Source: Actinomycetota bacterium
Lineage (GTDB): Bacteria; Actinomycetota; Actinomycetes; S36-B12; CAIYMF01
Length of the DNA stretch: 33,259 nt
Direction: 5' to 3'
NCBI GenBank assembly: GCA_009697815.1
Contig: WLRQ01000029.1
Span: 1 to 33,259 of the forward strand
Of the stretch, positions 17,359 to 26,540 are shown in pieces. Under the pieces are notes generated by a model. That model had not been told where the DNA came from, ran no database searches, and saw nothing but the letters and a program-made list of their open reading frames with translations. The translations under genes were made by a program, and so were the position numbers. Within the stretch, counting starts at the first letter, position 1, and each line of letters begins with the position of its first letter.

Positions 17359-17403
17359 TTGACCAACCTCTGGCGCGGTTGTACCTTGTGATCACTCGAT
17401 CAC
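17359..17403 (+). promoter_or_regulatory. whiB3 promoter with operator-like inverted repeat at its start
   Basis: TTGACC (17359-17364) and TACCTT (17382-17387) are 17 bases apart, a good sigma-70-type promoter. A perfect 6-4-6 inverted repeat, GTGATC-actc-GATCAC (17388-17403), begins right after the -10 and would cover the transcription start. GATCAC also occurs just before the -35 (17352-17357). The arrangement looks like a repressor operator. Confidence 0.6.
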
Positions 17404-17418
17404 TAGTGGGGGCACACC

Positions 17419-17724
17419 ATGGCAGATGTCACGAGACTTCCCGGTCCGAACGCCGACCTGTGGGACTGGCAACTAGACGCGGCGTGCCGCGGCGAGGACA
17501 CCGATCTTTTCTTCCATCCCGAAGGTGAACGCGGACCATCCCGGCTCTCGCGGGAACTCGCCGCCAAGACCGTGTGCACCCGCTGCCCGGTCATCGCCCA
17601 GTGCGCCGTTCACGCGCTCGCGGTACGGGAGCCCTACGGCGTGTGGGGTGGCCTCTCGGAAGATGATCGCGAGTCGGTCTACCTCAGCGAGCGTCTGAGC
17701 TTCCCCGCGTCACGCATGGCCTAA
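17419..17724 (+). CDS. whiB3: WhiB-family iron-sulfur regulator WhiB3/WhiD
   Basis: A 101-residue Wbl protein. The four cluster-binding cysteines are Cys23, Cys53, Cys56 and Cys62 (the last three in CTRCPVIAQC), and the turn motif GVWGG is at 74-78. The N-terminus LPGPNADLWDWQL and FFHPEGERG match WhiB3 of M. tuberculosis and WhiD of Streptomyces. The protein carries a [4Fe-4S] cluster that senses nitric oxide, oxygen and redox state, and works with the primary sigma factor. A GGGGG before the ATG is a weak Shine-Dalgarno. The position divergent from a regulator and convergent with groL1 agrees with Rv3416. A strong bidirectional terminator follows. Confidence 0.93.
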   Translation: MADVTRLPGPNADLWDWQLDAACRGEDTDLFFHPEGERGPSRLSRELAAKTVCTRCPVIAQCAVHALAVREPYGVWGGLSEDDRESVYLSERLSFPASRMA

Positions 17725-17730
17725 GCAACA

Positions 17731-17765
17731 ACGAAGCCCCGACTGCTCAGCAGTCGGGGCTTCGT
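17731..17765. terminator. Strong bidirectional terminator between whiB3 and groL1
   Basis: A perfect stem of about 15 pairs (GAAGCCCCGACTG and complement, 5-base loop) lies between the convergent whiB3 and groL1. Read leftward it is followed by a T-rich tail (TTGTTGC), as expected for an intrinsic terminator of the groS-groL1 transcript; it also ends whiB3. Confidence 0.88.
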
Positions 17766-17780
17766 CATGCATTCGGTAGA

Positions 17781-19505
<1,725 letters not shown>

Positions 19506-19548
19506 TCAGCTCATGTGCGTCTAGTGACGCGGAGCCGACGACAGCGAT

Positions 19549-19842
19549 CTACTTGACGACGACGGCGAGGATGTCGCGGGCGGACAGGATGAGGAGCTCC
19601 TGGCCGTCATACTTGACCTCGGTGCCGCCGTACTTCGAGTAGATGACCTTGTCGCCGACCTGAACGTCCAGCGGCAAGCGCTGACCGTCTTCGAATCGAC
19701 CCGGGCCCACTGCCAAGACCTCGCCCTCCTGGGGCTTCTCCTTGGCGGTGTCCGGGATGACGAGGCCAGAGGCCGTCGTCTGCTCGGCCTCGAGGGCCTT
19801 AACGAGGATGCGATCCTCGAGTGGCTTGATGGTGACCGACAC
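19549..19842 (-). CDS. groS: 10-kDa co-chaperonin GroES
   Basis: A 97-residue GroES. The mobile loop sequence [19 protein letters not shown] (17-35) and the roof/base strands ([25 protein letters not shown]) are standard. It caps GroEL to form the folding chamber. I chose the GTG giving [11 protein letters not shown] because GGAGG lies 6 bases before it and the length is that of the family; a longer frame upstream is the leader. It is the promoter-proximal gene of groS-groL1. Confidence 0.95.
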   Translation of the reverse strand: MSVTIKPLEDRILVKALEAEQTTASGLVIPDTAKEKPQEGEVLAVGPGRFEDGQRLPLDVQVGDKVIYSKYGGTEVKYDGQELLILSARDILAVVVK

Positions 19843-19935
19843 GGTCTGTCCTCCACCTGGTAAGTGAGTCATGGTGCATGGATGCGATCGGTGATTCCGG
19901 GGCGTCGTCGCAGGTACCGCACCGGCCGGGTCGCA

Positions 19936-19960
19936 TGGCACTCTCCAGTGGAGAGTGCCA
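19936..19960 (-). promoter_or_regulatory. CIRCE operator 1 (HrcA)
   Basis: TGGCACTC-N9-GAGTGCCA is a perfect inverted repeat matching the CIRCE element (core GCACTC-N9-GAGTGC with outer TTA/TAA changed). It lies at about +2 to +26 of the predicted groS transcript, where bound HrcA would block initiation. Confidence 0.85.
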
Positions 19961-19968
19961 ACGGGTCC

Positions 19969-19997
19969 ACCCTAGGAACCAGTTGGCACTCGGTCAA
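19969..19997 (-). promoter_or_regulatory. groS-groL1 promoter
   Basis: Read leftward, TTGACC (complement of 19992-19997) and TAGGGT (complement of 19969-19974) are 17 bases apart, a good housekeeping-sigma promoter. Its -35 lies in the loop of CIRCE operator 2, and CIRCE operator 1 is just downstream of the -10. The start would be near 19962, giving a leader of about 120 bases to groS. Confidence 0.75.
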
Positions 19998-20008
19998 CCT
20001 GAGTGCCA
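19984..20008 (-). promoter_or_regulatory. CIRCE operator 2 (HrcA)
   Basis: TGGCACTC-N9-GAGTGCCA, again perfect, overlapping the -35 of the groS promoter. Two CIRCE elements flanking one promoter is a known arrangement for tight HrcA repression. Its right arm is also part of a 45-bp sequence copied 101 bp away. Confidence 0.85.
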
Positions 20009-20135
20009 GTCCGAGCGCAGCGAGGGCCGGCCTCAGGGGGACCGATCAAGGGGCCGTCGAAGCGCAGCGGAGACGTTGCCCCGGGGGGAATCGGTCAACC
20101 TGAGTGCCAGTCCGAGCGCAGCGAGGGCCGGCCTC
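19990..20135. repeat. 45-bp perfect direct repeat (two copies)
   Basis: A 45-bp sequence is present at 19990-20034 and 20091-20135 without mismatch. It begins TCGGTCAACCTGAGTGCCAG, so it carries the groS -35 and the right CIRCE arm, and ends in a GCGCAGCGAGGGCC motif. The second copy lacks the left CIRCE arm. The 56 bases between hold a shorter related motif (AGCGCAGCGGAG). The second copy lies just before the divergent methyltransferase start. Confidence 0.9.
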
Positions 20136-20151
20136 TGGCAGGCTCACGGGC

Positions 20152-21441
20152 GTGGATCCCTCGGTCGTCGACGCCCTGCGCAGCGCCGAAGGGCGCGCGC
20201 TCCTCACCGATGCCACTGCGCACGACAACGACGCTCATGGCCGCGCCGCCGCCGGTGACGCCCGAGCGATCGATCCGCTGAAGGCTGCCTCCTCCCTGCG
20301 GCGCGCGCATCCGGGCGCCAACCCGTCGCTCGTGTCGGCAGCCCTGTCCCAGGTCCGCATGCGTCGTCGTGCCCGCCCCCGGCTCGGGGACATCGTCGAC
20401 TCCCTTCTCATGACCGACGACGGATCAGAGCAAGCCACGCGCACCGTCGCCGCCGAGCTGCGCGCAGTCCGTTACCTCGGATCCGGGGCCACTCATGTGG
20501 CCGATCTCGGATGCGGCATTGGGCTCGACTCGATCGCCTTCGCACGCATGGGATTGACCGTCACCGCCGTCGAATCCGATCCATTGACCGCCGCACTCGC
20601 GGCCGCGAACGTCGAGGAGCTCGGGCTCGCCGATCGGGTGCGTGTCATCGTCGGCGATGTCACCGACGACACCGTCCTCGCCACCGTTCTCGCGTCGGCC
20701 GACGCGGTGTTCGTCGATCCCGCTCGACGCGACCCAGCCTCGCGAAACGAAGGCCGAAGCGCCCGCGTCACAGACCCCGAGTCGTGGTCACCGAGGTGGT
20801 CGTGGGTGGTCGGGGTCGCGGCAAGGGTTCCGCGCACGGCCGCGAAGGTCGCGCCCGGAGTGCCTCACGAGCTCACGCCCGTCGGCGGTTGCGCCACCTG
20901 GACCTCGGTAGACGGCGATCTAGTGGAGGCCGAATTCGCCTGGCCCGCAATGGATTCCGCGGGTAACAATTCGGTGCGACGCCGCGCCCTCATCGTGCGC
21001 AAGGGCGAGCCGACCTCGCTGACATCGACGATCGACCTCCTCGACCAGGCCCCTCCCCCGGTGGGCGACATCGGATCCTGGCTGCTCGAACCTGACGACG
21101 CAGTGATCCGCTCAGGTCTCGTGAGCGACCTCGCCGCACTTCTCGGCGGCAGGCTGCTTGATCCCCGCGTCGCCTACATCACCACCGACACGGACCCGGG
21201 CCCGAGCCCGCTCGCCGCACACTTCCGCGTCGAACTGGCTCTGCCACTTCATATCGGCCGCCTGCGAGACGCGCTTCGCGAGCGCGGAGTCGGTCGTGTG
21301 GTGATCAAAAAGCGCGCGATAGGACAGGACCCCGACGATATTCGCCGCGTTCTCGCACTACCCCCAGGACCTCACACCGCGGTCGTGTTGATCACCCGGA
21401 TCGGCGATGACCCCTGGGCCTTCGTCTGCGACATCCGCTGA
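20152..21441 (+). CDS. Class I SAM-dependent methyltransferase with THUMP-like C-terminal domain
   Basis: A 429-residue protein. Residues about 1-90 are helical. The class I methyltransferase core has motif I ADLGCGIG (117-124) with the ribose-contact acid Glu141 in VESDP, and VDPARRDP (188-195) at the catalytic motif position. The C-terminal part (about 330-429) resembles the THUMP-like domain of this actinobacterial family, which suggests RNA as substrate; the exact target is unknown. I chose GTG at 20152; the frame continues upstream only through the repeat sequence. The Shine-Dalgarno is weak. It is divergent from groS and convergent with mmuM. Confidence 0.83.
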   Translation: MDPSVVDALRSAEGRALLTDATAHDNDAHGRAAAGDARAIDPLKAASSLRRAHPGANPSLVSAALSQVRMRRRARPRLGDIVDSLLMTDDGSEQATRTVAAELRAVRYLGSGATHVADLGCGIGLDSIAFARMGLTVTAVESDPLTAALAAANVEELGLADRVRVIVGDVTDDTVLATVLASADAVFVDPARRDPASRNEGRSARVTDPESWSPRWSWVVGVAARVPRTAAKVAPGVPHELTPVGGCATWTSVDGDLVEAEFAWPAMDSAGNNSVRRRALIVRKGEPTSLTSTIDLLDQAPPPVGDIGSWLLEPDDAVIRSGLVSDLAALLGGRLLDPRVAYITTDTDPGPSPLAAHFRVELALPLHIGRLRDALRERGVGRVVIKKRAIGQDPDDIRRVLALPPGPHTAVVLITRIGDDPWAFVCDIR

Positions 21442-21497
21442 CGCGAACTCGCAGAACGTTCCCGCCCGCGCGCAGTGCGACACCGACCCGGATGCCC

Positions 21498-22427
21498 TCA
21501 ACGCCGGGAGGCGACTGCGACCGCATCGGCGACGGCGGCCGGCCCGAGGCCACAGCAGCCACCGACTAGCGACACTCCCGAATCGAACCACTCCGCCACC
21601 GCCGATCGCGGCAGCAGATCCATGCCCTCGCCGAGCCACGCCGACGCGACCCCATCCCACACGCGGCCCGCGTTGGGGTAGACCACGATCGGCAGTTCGG
21701 GTCGCGTCGCACGGATGCGCGTCACCAGACCTGCGATGTGCTCGGGCTTGGTGCAGTTGATCCCGATCGCCTCGATGGCCGTGGCGTCACCGCACAGATC
21801 CGCCGCGTCCTCGATCGGCTGGCCGGCGCACGTGCGCTCATCGTCCATACACGAGAAGGACATCCACGCCGGCACGCCCACCCCACGCAATGCCTCGAGG
21901 ATTGCGGACGCTTCGTCGAGATCCGGCACGGTCTCGACCGCGAGCAGATCCGGTCGCGCGTCAACGAGGACCTCAATGCGCTCGCGGTGGAATCGCACGA
22001 GGTCATCGTGCGCGACCCCGTATCGACCCCGGTACTCCGAACCGTCATGAAGGGTGGCGCCGTAGGGGCCGACGGATGCAGCAACGAGCATCTGACGGAC
22101 GGCCCCCTCCGCCGCCACGAGGTCGCGCGCCTCCCGCACGATCGCAACCGAGAGCCGCAGCAGCCGATCCGCTTCGTCCACCGTGGACGCGTGTCGCACG
22201 AACCCGATCCTCGACGCTTGGTAGGACGCCGAGATGCCCACAGCAGCGCCGGCCCGGAAGTAGGCCGCATGCACATCGCGGATCGCTGCAGGGTCATCGC
22301 GCAGCAGCCGCGCGGACCACAGGGTGCCAGAAAGATCGTGACCCCGTGCCTCGAGCTCGGAGGCGAGACCGCCATCAATCACGGCGGGCCCGCTCCGGAG
22401 CAGCGCCCGTAGCGCGTTGTCGGCCAT
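21498..22427 (-). CDS. mmuM: Homocysteine S-methyltransferase
   Basis: A 309-residue enzyme of the MmuM family, which makes methionine from homocysteine with S-methylmethionine or S-adenosylmethionine as donor, in the cytoplasm. The fold starts VIDGGLASELEARGHDL (16-32). The three zinc-binding cysteines are at Cys225 in GINC and Cys291-Cys292 in GGCCG. VETVPDLDEA (164-173) is another family segment. Length is normal. The gene follows the monooxygenase-like gene by 7 bases and ends the long leftward series; no functional link to t6A synthesis is obvious. Confidence 0.9.
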   Translation of the reverse strand: MADNALRALLRSGPAVIDGGLASELEARGHDLSGTLWSARLLRDDPAAIRDVHAAYFRAGAAVGISASYQASRIGFVRHASTVDEADRLLRLSVAIVREARDLVAAEGAVRQMLVAASVGPYGATLHDGSEYRGRYGVAHDDLVRFHRERIEVLVDARPDLLAVETVPDLDEASAILEALRGVGVPAWMSFSCMDDERTCAGQPIEDAADLCGDATAIEAIGINCTKPEHIAGLVTRIRATRPELPIVVYPNAGRVWDGVASAWLGEGMDLLPRSAVAEWFDSGVSLVGGCCGLGPAAVADAVAVASRR

Positions 22428-22434
22428 CGGAAGC

Positions 22435-22704
22435 TCAGTCGATGACGGTGCGCAAGGTCTTCAAGTGCTGGGCCCGGGCACGCGTCAAGATCTCGTCCGA
22501 GGGCCAGCCCTCCTCGAACACCGGAGCGAGATCCCACCGGGTCACCAGCACGATGGACTCCGGAGTTCCTTCGTGGATGAGGATCTCGGCAGCGAGACAA
22601 CCCGATGTCCGCAGTGCGCGCGGCACGAGGTCGTGGCGCACCCATGCGATCGCCTCGTCGAGACGCCCGGAGGACACGGTCGCCTCCCACATGCGGACGA
22701 TCAT
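22435..22704 (-). CDS. Antibiotic biosynthesis monooxygenase-like (ABM) domain protein
   Basis: An 89-residue protein with the dimeric alpha-beta barrel pattern of ABM/YgiN-type domains: [20 protein letters not shown] at the N-terminus, a central [20 protein letters not shown] and a short C-terminal helix. Such proteins include quinol monooxygenases and small heme or cofactor-free oxygenases, but the substrate cannot be read here. AAGGAG lies 4 bases before the ATG, and the ATG overlaps the tsaD stop in ATGA, so translation is probably coupled. Confidence 0.75.
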   Translation of the reverse strand: MIVRMWEATVSSGRLDEAIAWVRHDLVPRALRTSGCLAAEILIHEGTPESIVLVTRWDLAPVFEEGWPSDEILTRARAQHLKTLRTVID

Positions 22705-23759
22705 CGGGCTCCTTCGCGGGCACTCACGTCGGTGACGGGCATGGACGAGTCTGCCGGGAGCCCCAGCGAGCCCGGCGACCGCCCCCTGACGACCATCTCG
22801 GACCCCAGCGCGGCCACCATTGCCCCGTTGTCTGTGCACAAAGCCGGACGGGGCACACGAAGCAGCACACCAGCCGCATCGCAGCGTTCCTGCGCCATCG
22901 CGCGCAATCGCGAGTTCGCCGCAACGCCGCCCCCGAGCACGAGGTGATCCACACCGTGCTCGGCACATGCCAGCAGCGCCTTACGCGTGAGCACGTCGAC
23001 AACGGCCTCCTGGAACGACGCGGCGACGTCAGCGACCGGGACGGGCTCACCCGCCATCTCGCGGGCCTCGACCCATCGCGCCACCGCCGTCTTGAGCCCA
23101 CTGAAGGAGAAGTCGAATCGGTGCTCCTGCATATCGCGGCCCGAGGTAAGCCCGCGAGGGAACTCGATCGCGATTCGTCCTTCACCTGAGACCCGGTCGA
23201 TGTGCGGGCCGCCGGGGAAGGGCAGACCGAGAACACGCGCGACCTTGTCGAATGCCTCGCCCGCGGCATCGTCCACGGTGGCGCCCAACGGCCTGATGTC
23301 GCCGGTGACATCGGGCACTAGGAGAAGGGACGAGTGCCCTCCCGAGACGAGCAATGCCATCACCGGCTCCGGGAGGCGGCCGTGCTGGAGCTGGTCGACA
23401 GCCACGTGCGCCGCGAGATGGTTGACGCCGTAGAGCGGGATTCCCAGCGAGAACGACAGGGCCTTCGCCGCGGCCACACCCACGAGCAGTGCGCCCGCAA
23501 GCCCCGGCCCCGCGGTGACCGCGATCGCGTCGACGTCCGTGAGTGCTACACCGGCCGTCTCGCATGCACGTCGAATCATCGGCACCATCGCGTCCAGATG
23601 CGCTCGGCTGGCCACCTCGGGGACAACGCCGCCAAAACGTGCATGTTCCTCGACACTGCTCGCAATCGAGTCCGCGAGCAAGGTCACGCCCCTGACGATC
23701 CCGACGCCCGTCTCATCGCACGAGGTCTCAATGCCCAGGACGAGAGGCTCGTCGCGCAT
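22701..23759 (-). CDS. tsaD: tRNA N6-adenosine threonylcarbamoyltransferase TsaD
   Basis: A 352-residue Kae1/TsaD protein that, with TsaB and TsaE, transfers the threonylcarbamoyl group to A37 of ANN-decoding tRNAs. [13 protein letters not shown] (8-20), [11 protein letters not shown] (84-94), the metal-binding His114 and His118 in NHLAAH, SGGHSS and the C-terminal CTDNGAM are all present. An overlapping GTG one codon upstream (23762) would give MMRDE; GGAG is 7 bases before that GTG and 10 before the ATG, so both are possible. It overlaps rimI and the ABM gene. Confidence 0.96.
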   Translation of the reverse strand: MRDEPLVLGIETSCDETGVGIVRGVTLLADSIASSVEEHARFGGVVPEVASRAHLDAMVPMIRRACETAGVALTDVDAIAVTAGPGLAGALLVGVAAAKALSFSLGIPLYGVNHLAAHVAVDQLQHGRLPEPVMALLVSGGHSSLLLVPDVTGDIRPLGATVDDAAGEAFDKVARVLGLPFPGGPHIDRVSGEGRIAIEFPRGLTSGRDMQEHRFDFSFSGLKTAVARWVEAREMAGEPVPVADVAASFQEAVVDVLTRKALLACAEHGVDHLVLGGGVAANSRLRAMAQERCDAAGVLLRVPRPALCTDNGAMVAALGSEMVVRGRSPGSLGLPADSSMPVTDVSAREGAR

Positions 23760-24235
23760 CACGAGTTGTCTCCGTCGCCGGCGAGCCGGCGTCGAAGTAT
23801 GAGCGCATCGCGGCCGGGCCCGTAGTAGTCGCGCCGGTGACCTTGTCGCTCGAAGCCAGCTCGGGCATAAAGCGCGAGCGCAGATGAGTTGTCCTCGCGC
23901 ACCTCCAGCAATAGCTGGGTACAGCCTCGACGACGCGCCTCGTCGACGAGGTCGCCGAGGAGCGCGCGCCCGAGCCCACTGCCCTGCGCACGAGTCGCGA
24001 CCGCGATCGTCTGGACGTCACCCTCCGGAGGAACGGCGAAGAGGCCCACATAGCCGTCGATGCCGATGTCGTCCTCATGTACTACGTACCAACGGGTTTC
24101 AGGCACGTGCGCGAGTTCTCCCCAGAACTGTTCAGACGACCAAGGGTCGTCGGGGAACAGCTCGCGCTCCATGGCCACGACCTGATCGATATCCCACCAG
24201 CGCATGGGACGCGACCCGGAATCTCGGGTACTCAC
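23759..24235 (-). CDS. rimI: Ribosomal protein bS18 alanine N-acetyltransferase RimI
   Basis: A 158-residue GNAT acetyltransferase. The acetyl-CoA-binding motif A is [19 protein letters not shown], and the C-terminal [13 protein letters not shown] matches RimI proteins, which acetylate the N-terminus of ribosomal protein bS18. It lies between tsaB and tsaD, the usual actinobacterial order. The GTG start overlaps the tsaB stop in GTGA; a downstream ATG at codon 11 is less likely. Confidence 0.92.
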   Translation of the reverse strand: MSTRDSGSRPMRWWDIDQVVAMERELFPDDPWSSEQFWGELAHVPETRWYVVHEDDIGIDGYVGLFAVPPEGDVQTIAVATRAQGSGLGRALLGDLVDEARRRGCTQLLLEVREDNSSALALYARAGFERQGHRRDYYGPGRDALILRRRLAGDGDNS

Positions 24236-24897
24236 GGCCGAGTCACCTTCTTGCGGGTCAGGCTGGCCACGGCATCAGGGCGACGCAGGTAGAGCGGCGT
24301 GGAGTCCAGCAAGGATTCCCCAGAGGCGATGGCCGCCACGGCGAACGCGGCCAGCCAAGCGCCGGATACGAGACGTGGCTCACGAGGGTCGATGAACTCG
24401 TCGGGGTAGAGCCACGCACCCGCCCCCACGGCGGGAGATTGACGAACGTGCAGTTCGACGTCGGCGGGACGAAGAACTGCCGGATCGTCGAGTCGCACTC
24501 CGCGAGCGTCGTAGGAGGCGACGTAGACCTCCTTGCGTCGAGCATCCGTTGCCACGCAGAAGGGGCCATCGACGGCAGATTCGGACACGGCTTGCAGGGC
24601 GATGGCGTCCAGGGAGCACACGCCGATCAGCGGGATAGCCAGGGCCTCGGCCATCACGCGCGCCGTCACGACACCAACGCGCAAACCGGTGAAGGGCCCG
24701 GGGCCAACCCCGACGGCCAGGTGCGTGATCGCCGACGGCCCAACCCCCGCGCGCGACAGAACGGCGGCGATGGTCGGCGCCAGCAGCTCACCATGCGACT
24801 GAGAACCGAACTCGGCGGCGCTCGCGATCATCGAAACGCCATCATGAACCGCCGCCGTCACAGCAGCGGAGGAGGTGTCAAACGCCAGGAGCAGCAA
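24232..24897 (-). CDS. tsaB: tRNA threonylcarbamoyladenosine biosynthesis protein TsaB
   Basis: A 221-residue ASKHA-fold protein that scaffolds the t6A complex with TsaD and TsaE. The start LLLAFDTSSAAVTAAV and VGVGPGPFTGLRVGV (62-76) are family signatures. The start must be the TTG at 24897: two codons upstream in the same frame is the TAA stop of tsaE. So tsaE and tsaB share a frame separated by TAA-CCC. There is no good Shine-Dalgarno apart from GGCGG over the tsaE stop region, which suggests reinitiation. Confidence 0.93.
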   Translation of the reverse strand: MLLLAFDTSSAAVTAAVHDGVSMIASAAEFGSQSHGELLAPTIAAVLSRAGVGPSAITHLAVGVGPGPFTGLRVGVVTARVMAEALAIPLIGVCSLDAIALQAVSESAVDGPFCVATDARRKEVYVASYDARGVRLDDPAVLRPADVELHVRQSPAVGAGAWLYPDEFIDPREPRLVSGAWLAAFAVAAIASGESLLDSTPLYLRRPDAVASLTRKKVTRP

Positions 24898-24900
24898 GGG

Positions 24901-25422
24901 TTACCGCCGTCCAGACGTGCTCGCATCGACCACGCCCTGGGCAACGAGACCACCGAAGTCAACACCCGCCCATCGCGGGCCAACACCAGCAACGGACACG
25001 GTGCGGGGATCGATGTCGCCCTCCGAGCCCGTGCCGGCCGCACGATCGATGTGAATCTCGAGCCGATTCTCACTGAGCCCCTCGACCCTGCCCTCGCCCC
25101 ACTCCACCACGGTCACAGAGTCGTCGAGGGACGTGTCGAGATCGAGGTCGTCGACCTCGACCAGCGAGCCGAGACGGTAGGCATCGACATGGACGAGTGA
25201 GGGCCCTCCCTGGAGCGAGGGGTGTACGCGCGCGATGACGAATGTCGGCGAGGTGACCTCGCCGCGCACGCGCAGGCCACGTCCGATCCCCTGAGTGAGC
25301 GTGGTCTTTCCAGCGCCGAGGCCGCCCGAGAGAACGATGAGATCGCCTGGGCGCACAAGGGAAGCGAGGGCCATCCCTAGCGCGTGCATGTCGTCGCGGT
25401 TCGGAACGGTGACTACCCTCAC
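24901..25422 (-). CDS. tsaE: tRNA threonylcarbamoyladenosine biosynthesis ATPase TsaE
   Basis: A 173-residue P-loop ATPase with Walker A GGLGAGKTT (33-41), switch-like TSPTFVIAR (57-65) and HVDAYRL (78-84). TsaE drives turnover of the TsaB-TsaD complex during t6A synthesis. The GTG start overlaps the stop of the alpha/beta hydrolase gene in GTGA. The C-terminal 35 residues, past the RLEIHID strand, extend beyond most bacterial TsaE proteins and look unstructured. Confidence 0.94.
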   Translation of the reverse strand: MRVVTVPNRDDMHALGMALASLVRPGDLIVLSGGLGAGKTTLTQGIGRGLRVRGEVTSPTFVIARVHPSLQGGPSLVHVDAYRLGSLVEVDDLDLDTSLDDSVTVVEWGEGRVEGLSENRLEIHIDRAAGTGSEGDIDPRTVSVAGVGPRWAGVDFGGLVAQGVVDASTSGRR

Positions 25423-26540
25423 GCTGTTTCCAGCGTGCCCGGCGAGAGCCCCTTGCGCACCCTGCCCACGAGTTCGCGTAGATGTTGATTGACCTCGGGA
25501 TACTTCTCCAACATCACCATGTGGCCGCTGTCGGGGATGATCACGAGTTCGGCACCGGGGACGTGACGGACGATCTCGTCGCTGTGTCGGCTCGGCGTCA
25601 ACATGTCTGAGTCGCCCACGATCACGAGAGTGTCGACACGCCCGAGCGCCTCCAGTGCGGTGCGCTTGTCGTGGGTCTGCAGGGTCGGGAGGAACTCGGC
25701 GACAACGTCAATCGGAGTCGCGGAGAGCATGCGGTGCACGAACCCAGTGAGCGAGGGGGGCACATTCGAGCCGAAGGAGTAGACCTTCGTCATCAGGTAG
25801 GCGATGTCACTGCCGGCCCTGCGACCACGTTCGACGAGGTCCTTGCGTCGCGCGAGCACACCTGCCACTTGCGGGGCCGCGCTATGGAAGATCCGCGCCA
25901 TCGGCAGGGGCATTCCCAGGGGCACATCGGCCAGCCCCCCCGAACTCGTGGCGAGGAGTGCAACACCGCGCACGCGGTCACCGAACACAGTGGGGTGGTG
26001 AGCGGCGTATGACATCACGGTCATTCCGCCCATCGAGTGTCCGACGAGGACGAGAGGGCCGGTGGGCGCTACCGCCTCGAGTACCGACTCAAGATCACGA
26101 CCGAGCTGGTCGATGGTCGCGTTCTCCGCAGGACCCCGACCGCTACGGCCGTGACTGCGTTGATCCCAGAACACCAGGCGCCCCAACGCCCGAAGGTCAC
26201 GCCGCTGGTAGTGCCAGGAGTCCTCTTCGAGGGCGTACCCATGGCAGAACACGACCGTCAGGCCGTCATCGGCCCGGTCGGCCGCCGAGCCGGGCGGGGG
26301 CTCCTCGACCTCGACGTGCAGATGCGTGCCGTCGGAAGCGGTCACCGGAACGACTCGTCCTCGTAGCCCCCCGAAGGGCTCGTCGCGCTCGGGGTCGGTA
26401 CGCAGTGAGCGGCGCACGAGCACCCGCTCGGCAGCCACGCCGACAGCCGCCCCCACGGCCGCGGCCGCGCCGAGGGCACCGATAACTCCGGCGATGCGCC
26501 CTGGATTGCTCATCGCCCGCGAGAAGTCCGTGGAGCTCAT
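25419..26540 (-). CDS. Alpha/beta hydrolase
   Basis: A 373-residue alpha/beta hydrolase. A hydrophobic N-terminal segment (about 15-38, IAGVIGALGAAAAVGAAVGV) could anchor it to the membrane. The oxyanion region is CHGYALEED (99-107). The triad is Ser169 in GHSMGG, Asp312 in GDSDMLTP and His340 in DSGHMVML. Substrate is unknown; actinobacterial homologues lie between alr and tsaE in the same order. The ATG overlaps the alr stop in ATGA, so it is probably cotranslated. Confidence 0.87.
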   Translation of the reverse strand: MSSTDFSRAMSNPGRIAGVIGALGAAAAVGAAVGVAAERVLVRRSLRTDPERDEPFGGLRGRVVPVTASDGTHLHVEVEEPPPGSAADRADDGLTVVFCHGYALEEDSWHYQRRDLRALGRLVFWDQRSHGRSGRGPAENATIDQLGRDLESVLEAVAPTGPLVLVGHSMGGMTVMSYAAHHPTVFGDRVRGVALLATSSGGLADVPLGMPLPMARIFHSAAPQVAGVLARRKDLVERGRRAGSDIAYLMTKVYSFGSNVPPSLTGFVHRMLSATPIDVVAEFLPTLQTHDKRTALEALGRVDTLVIVGDSDMLTPSRHSDEIVRHVPGAELVIIPDSGHMVMLEKYPEVNQHLRELVGRVRKGLSPGTLETA

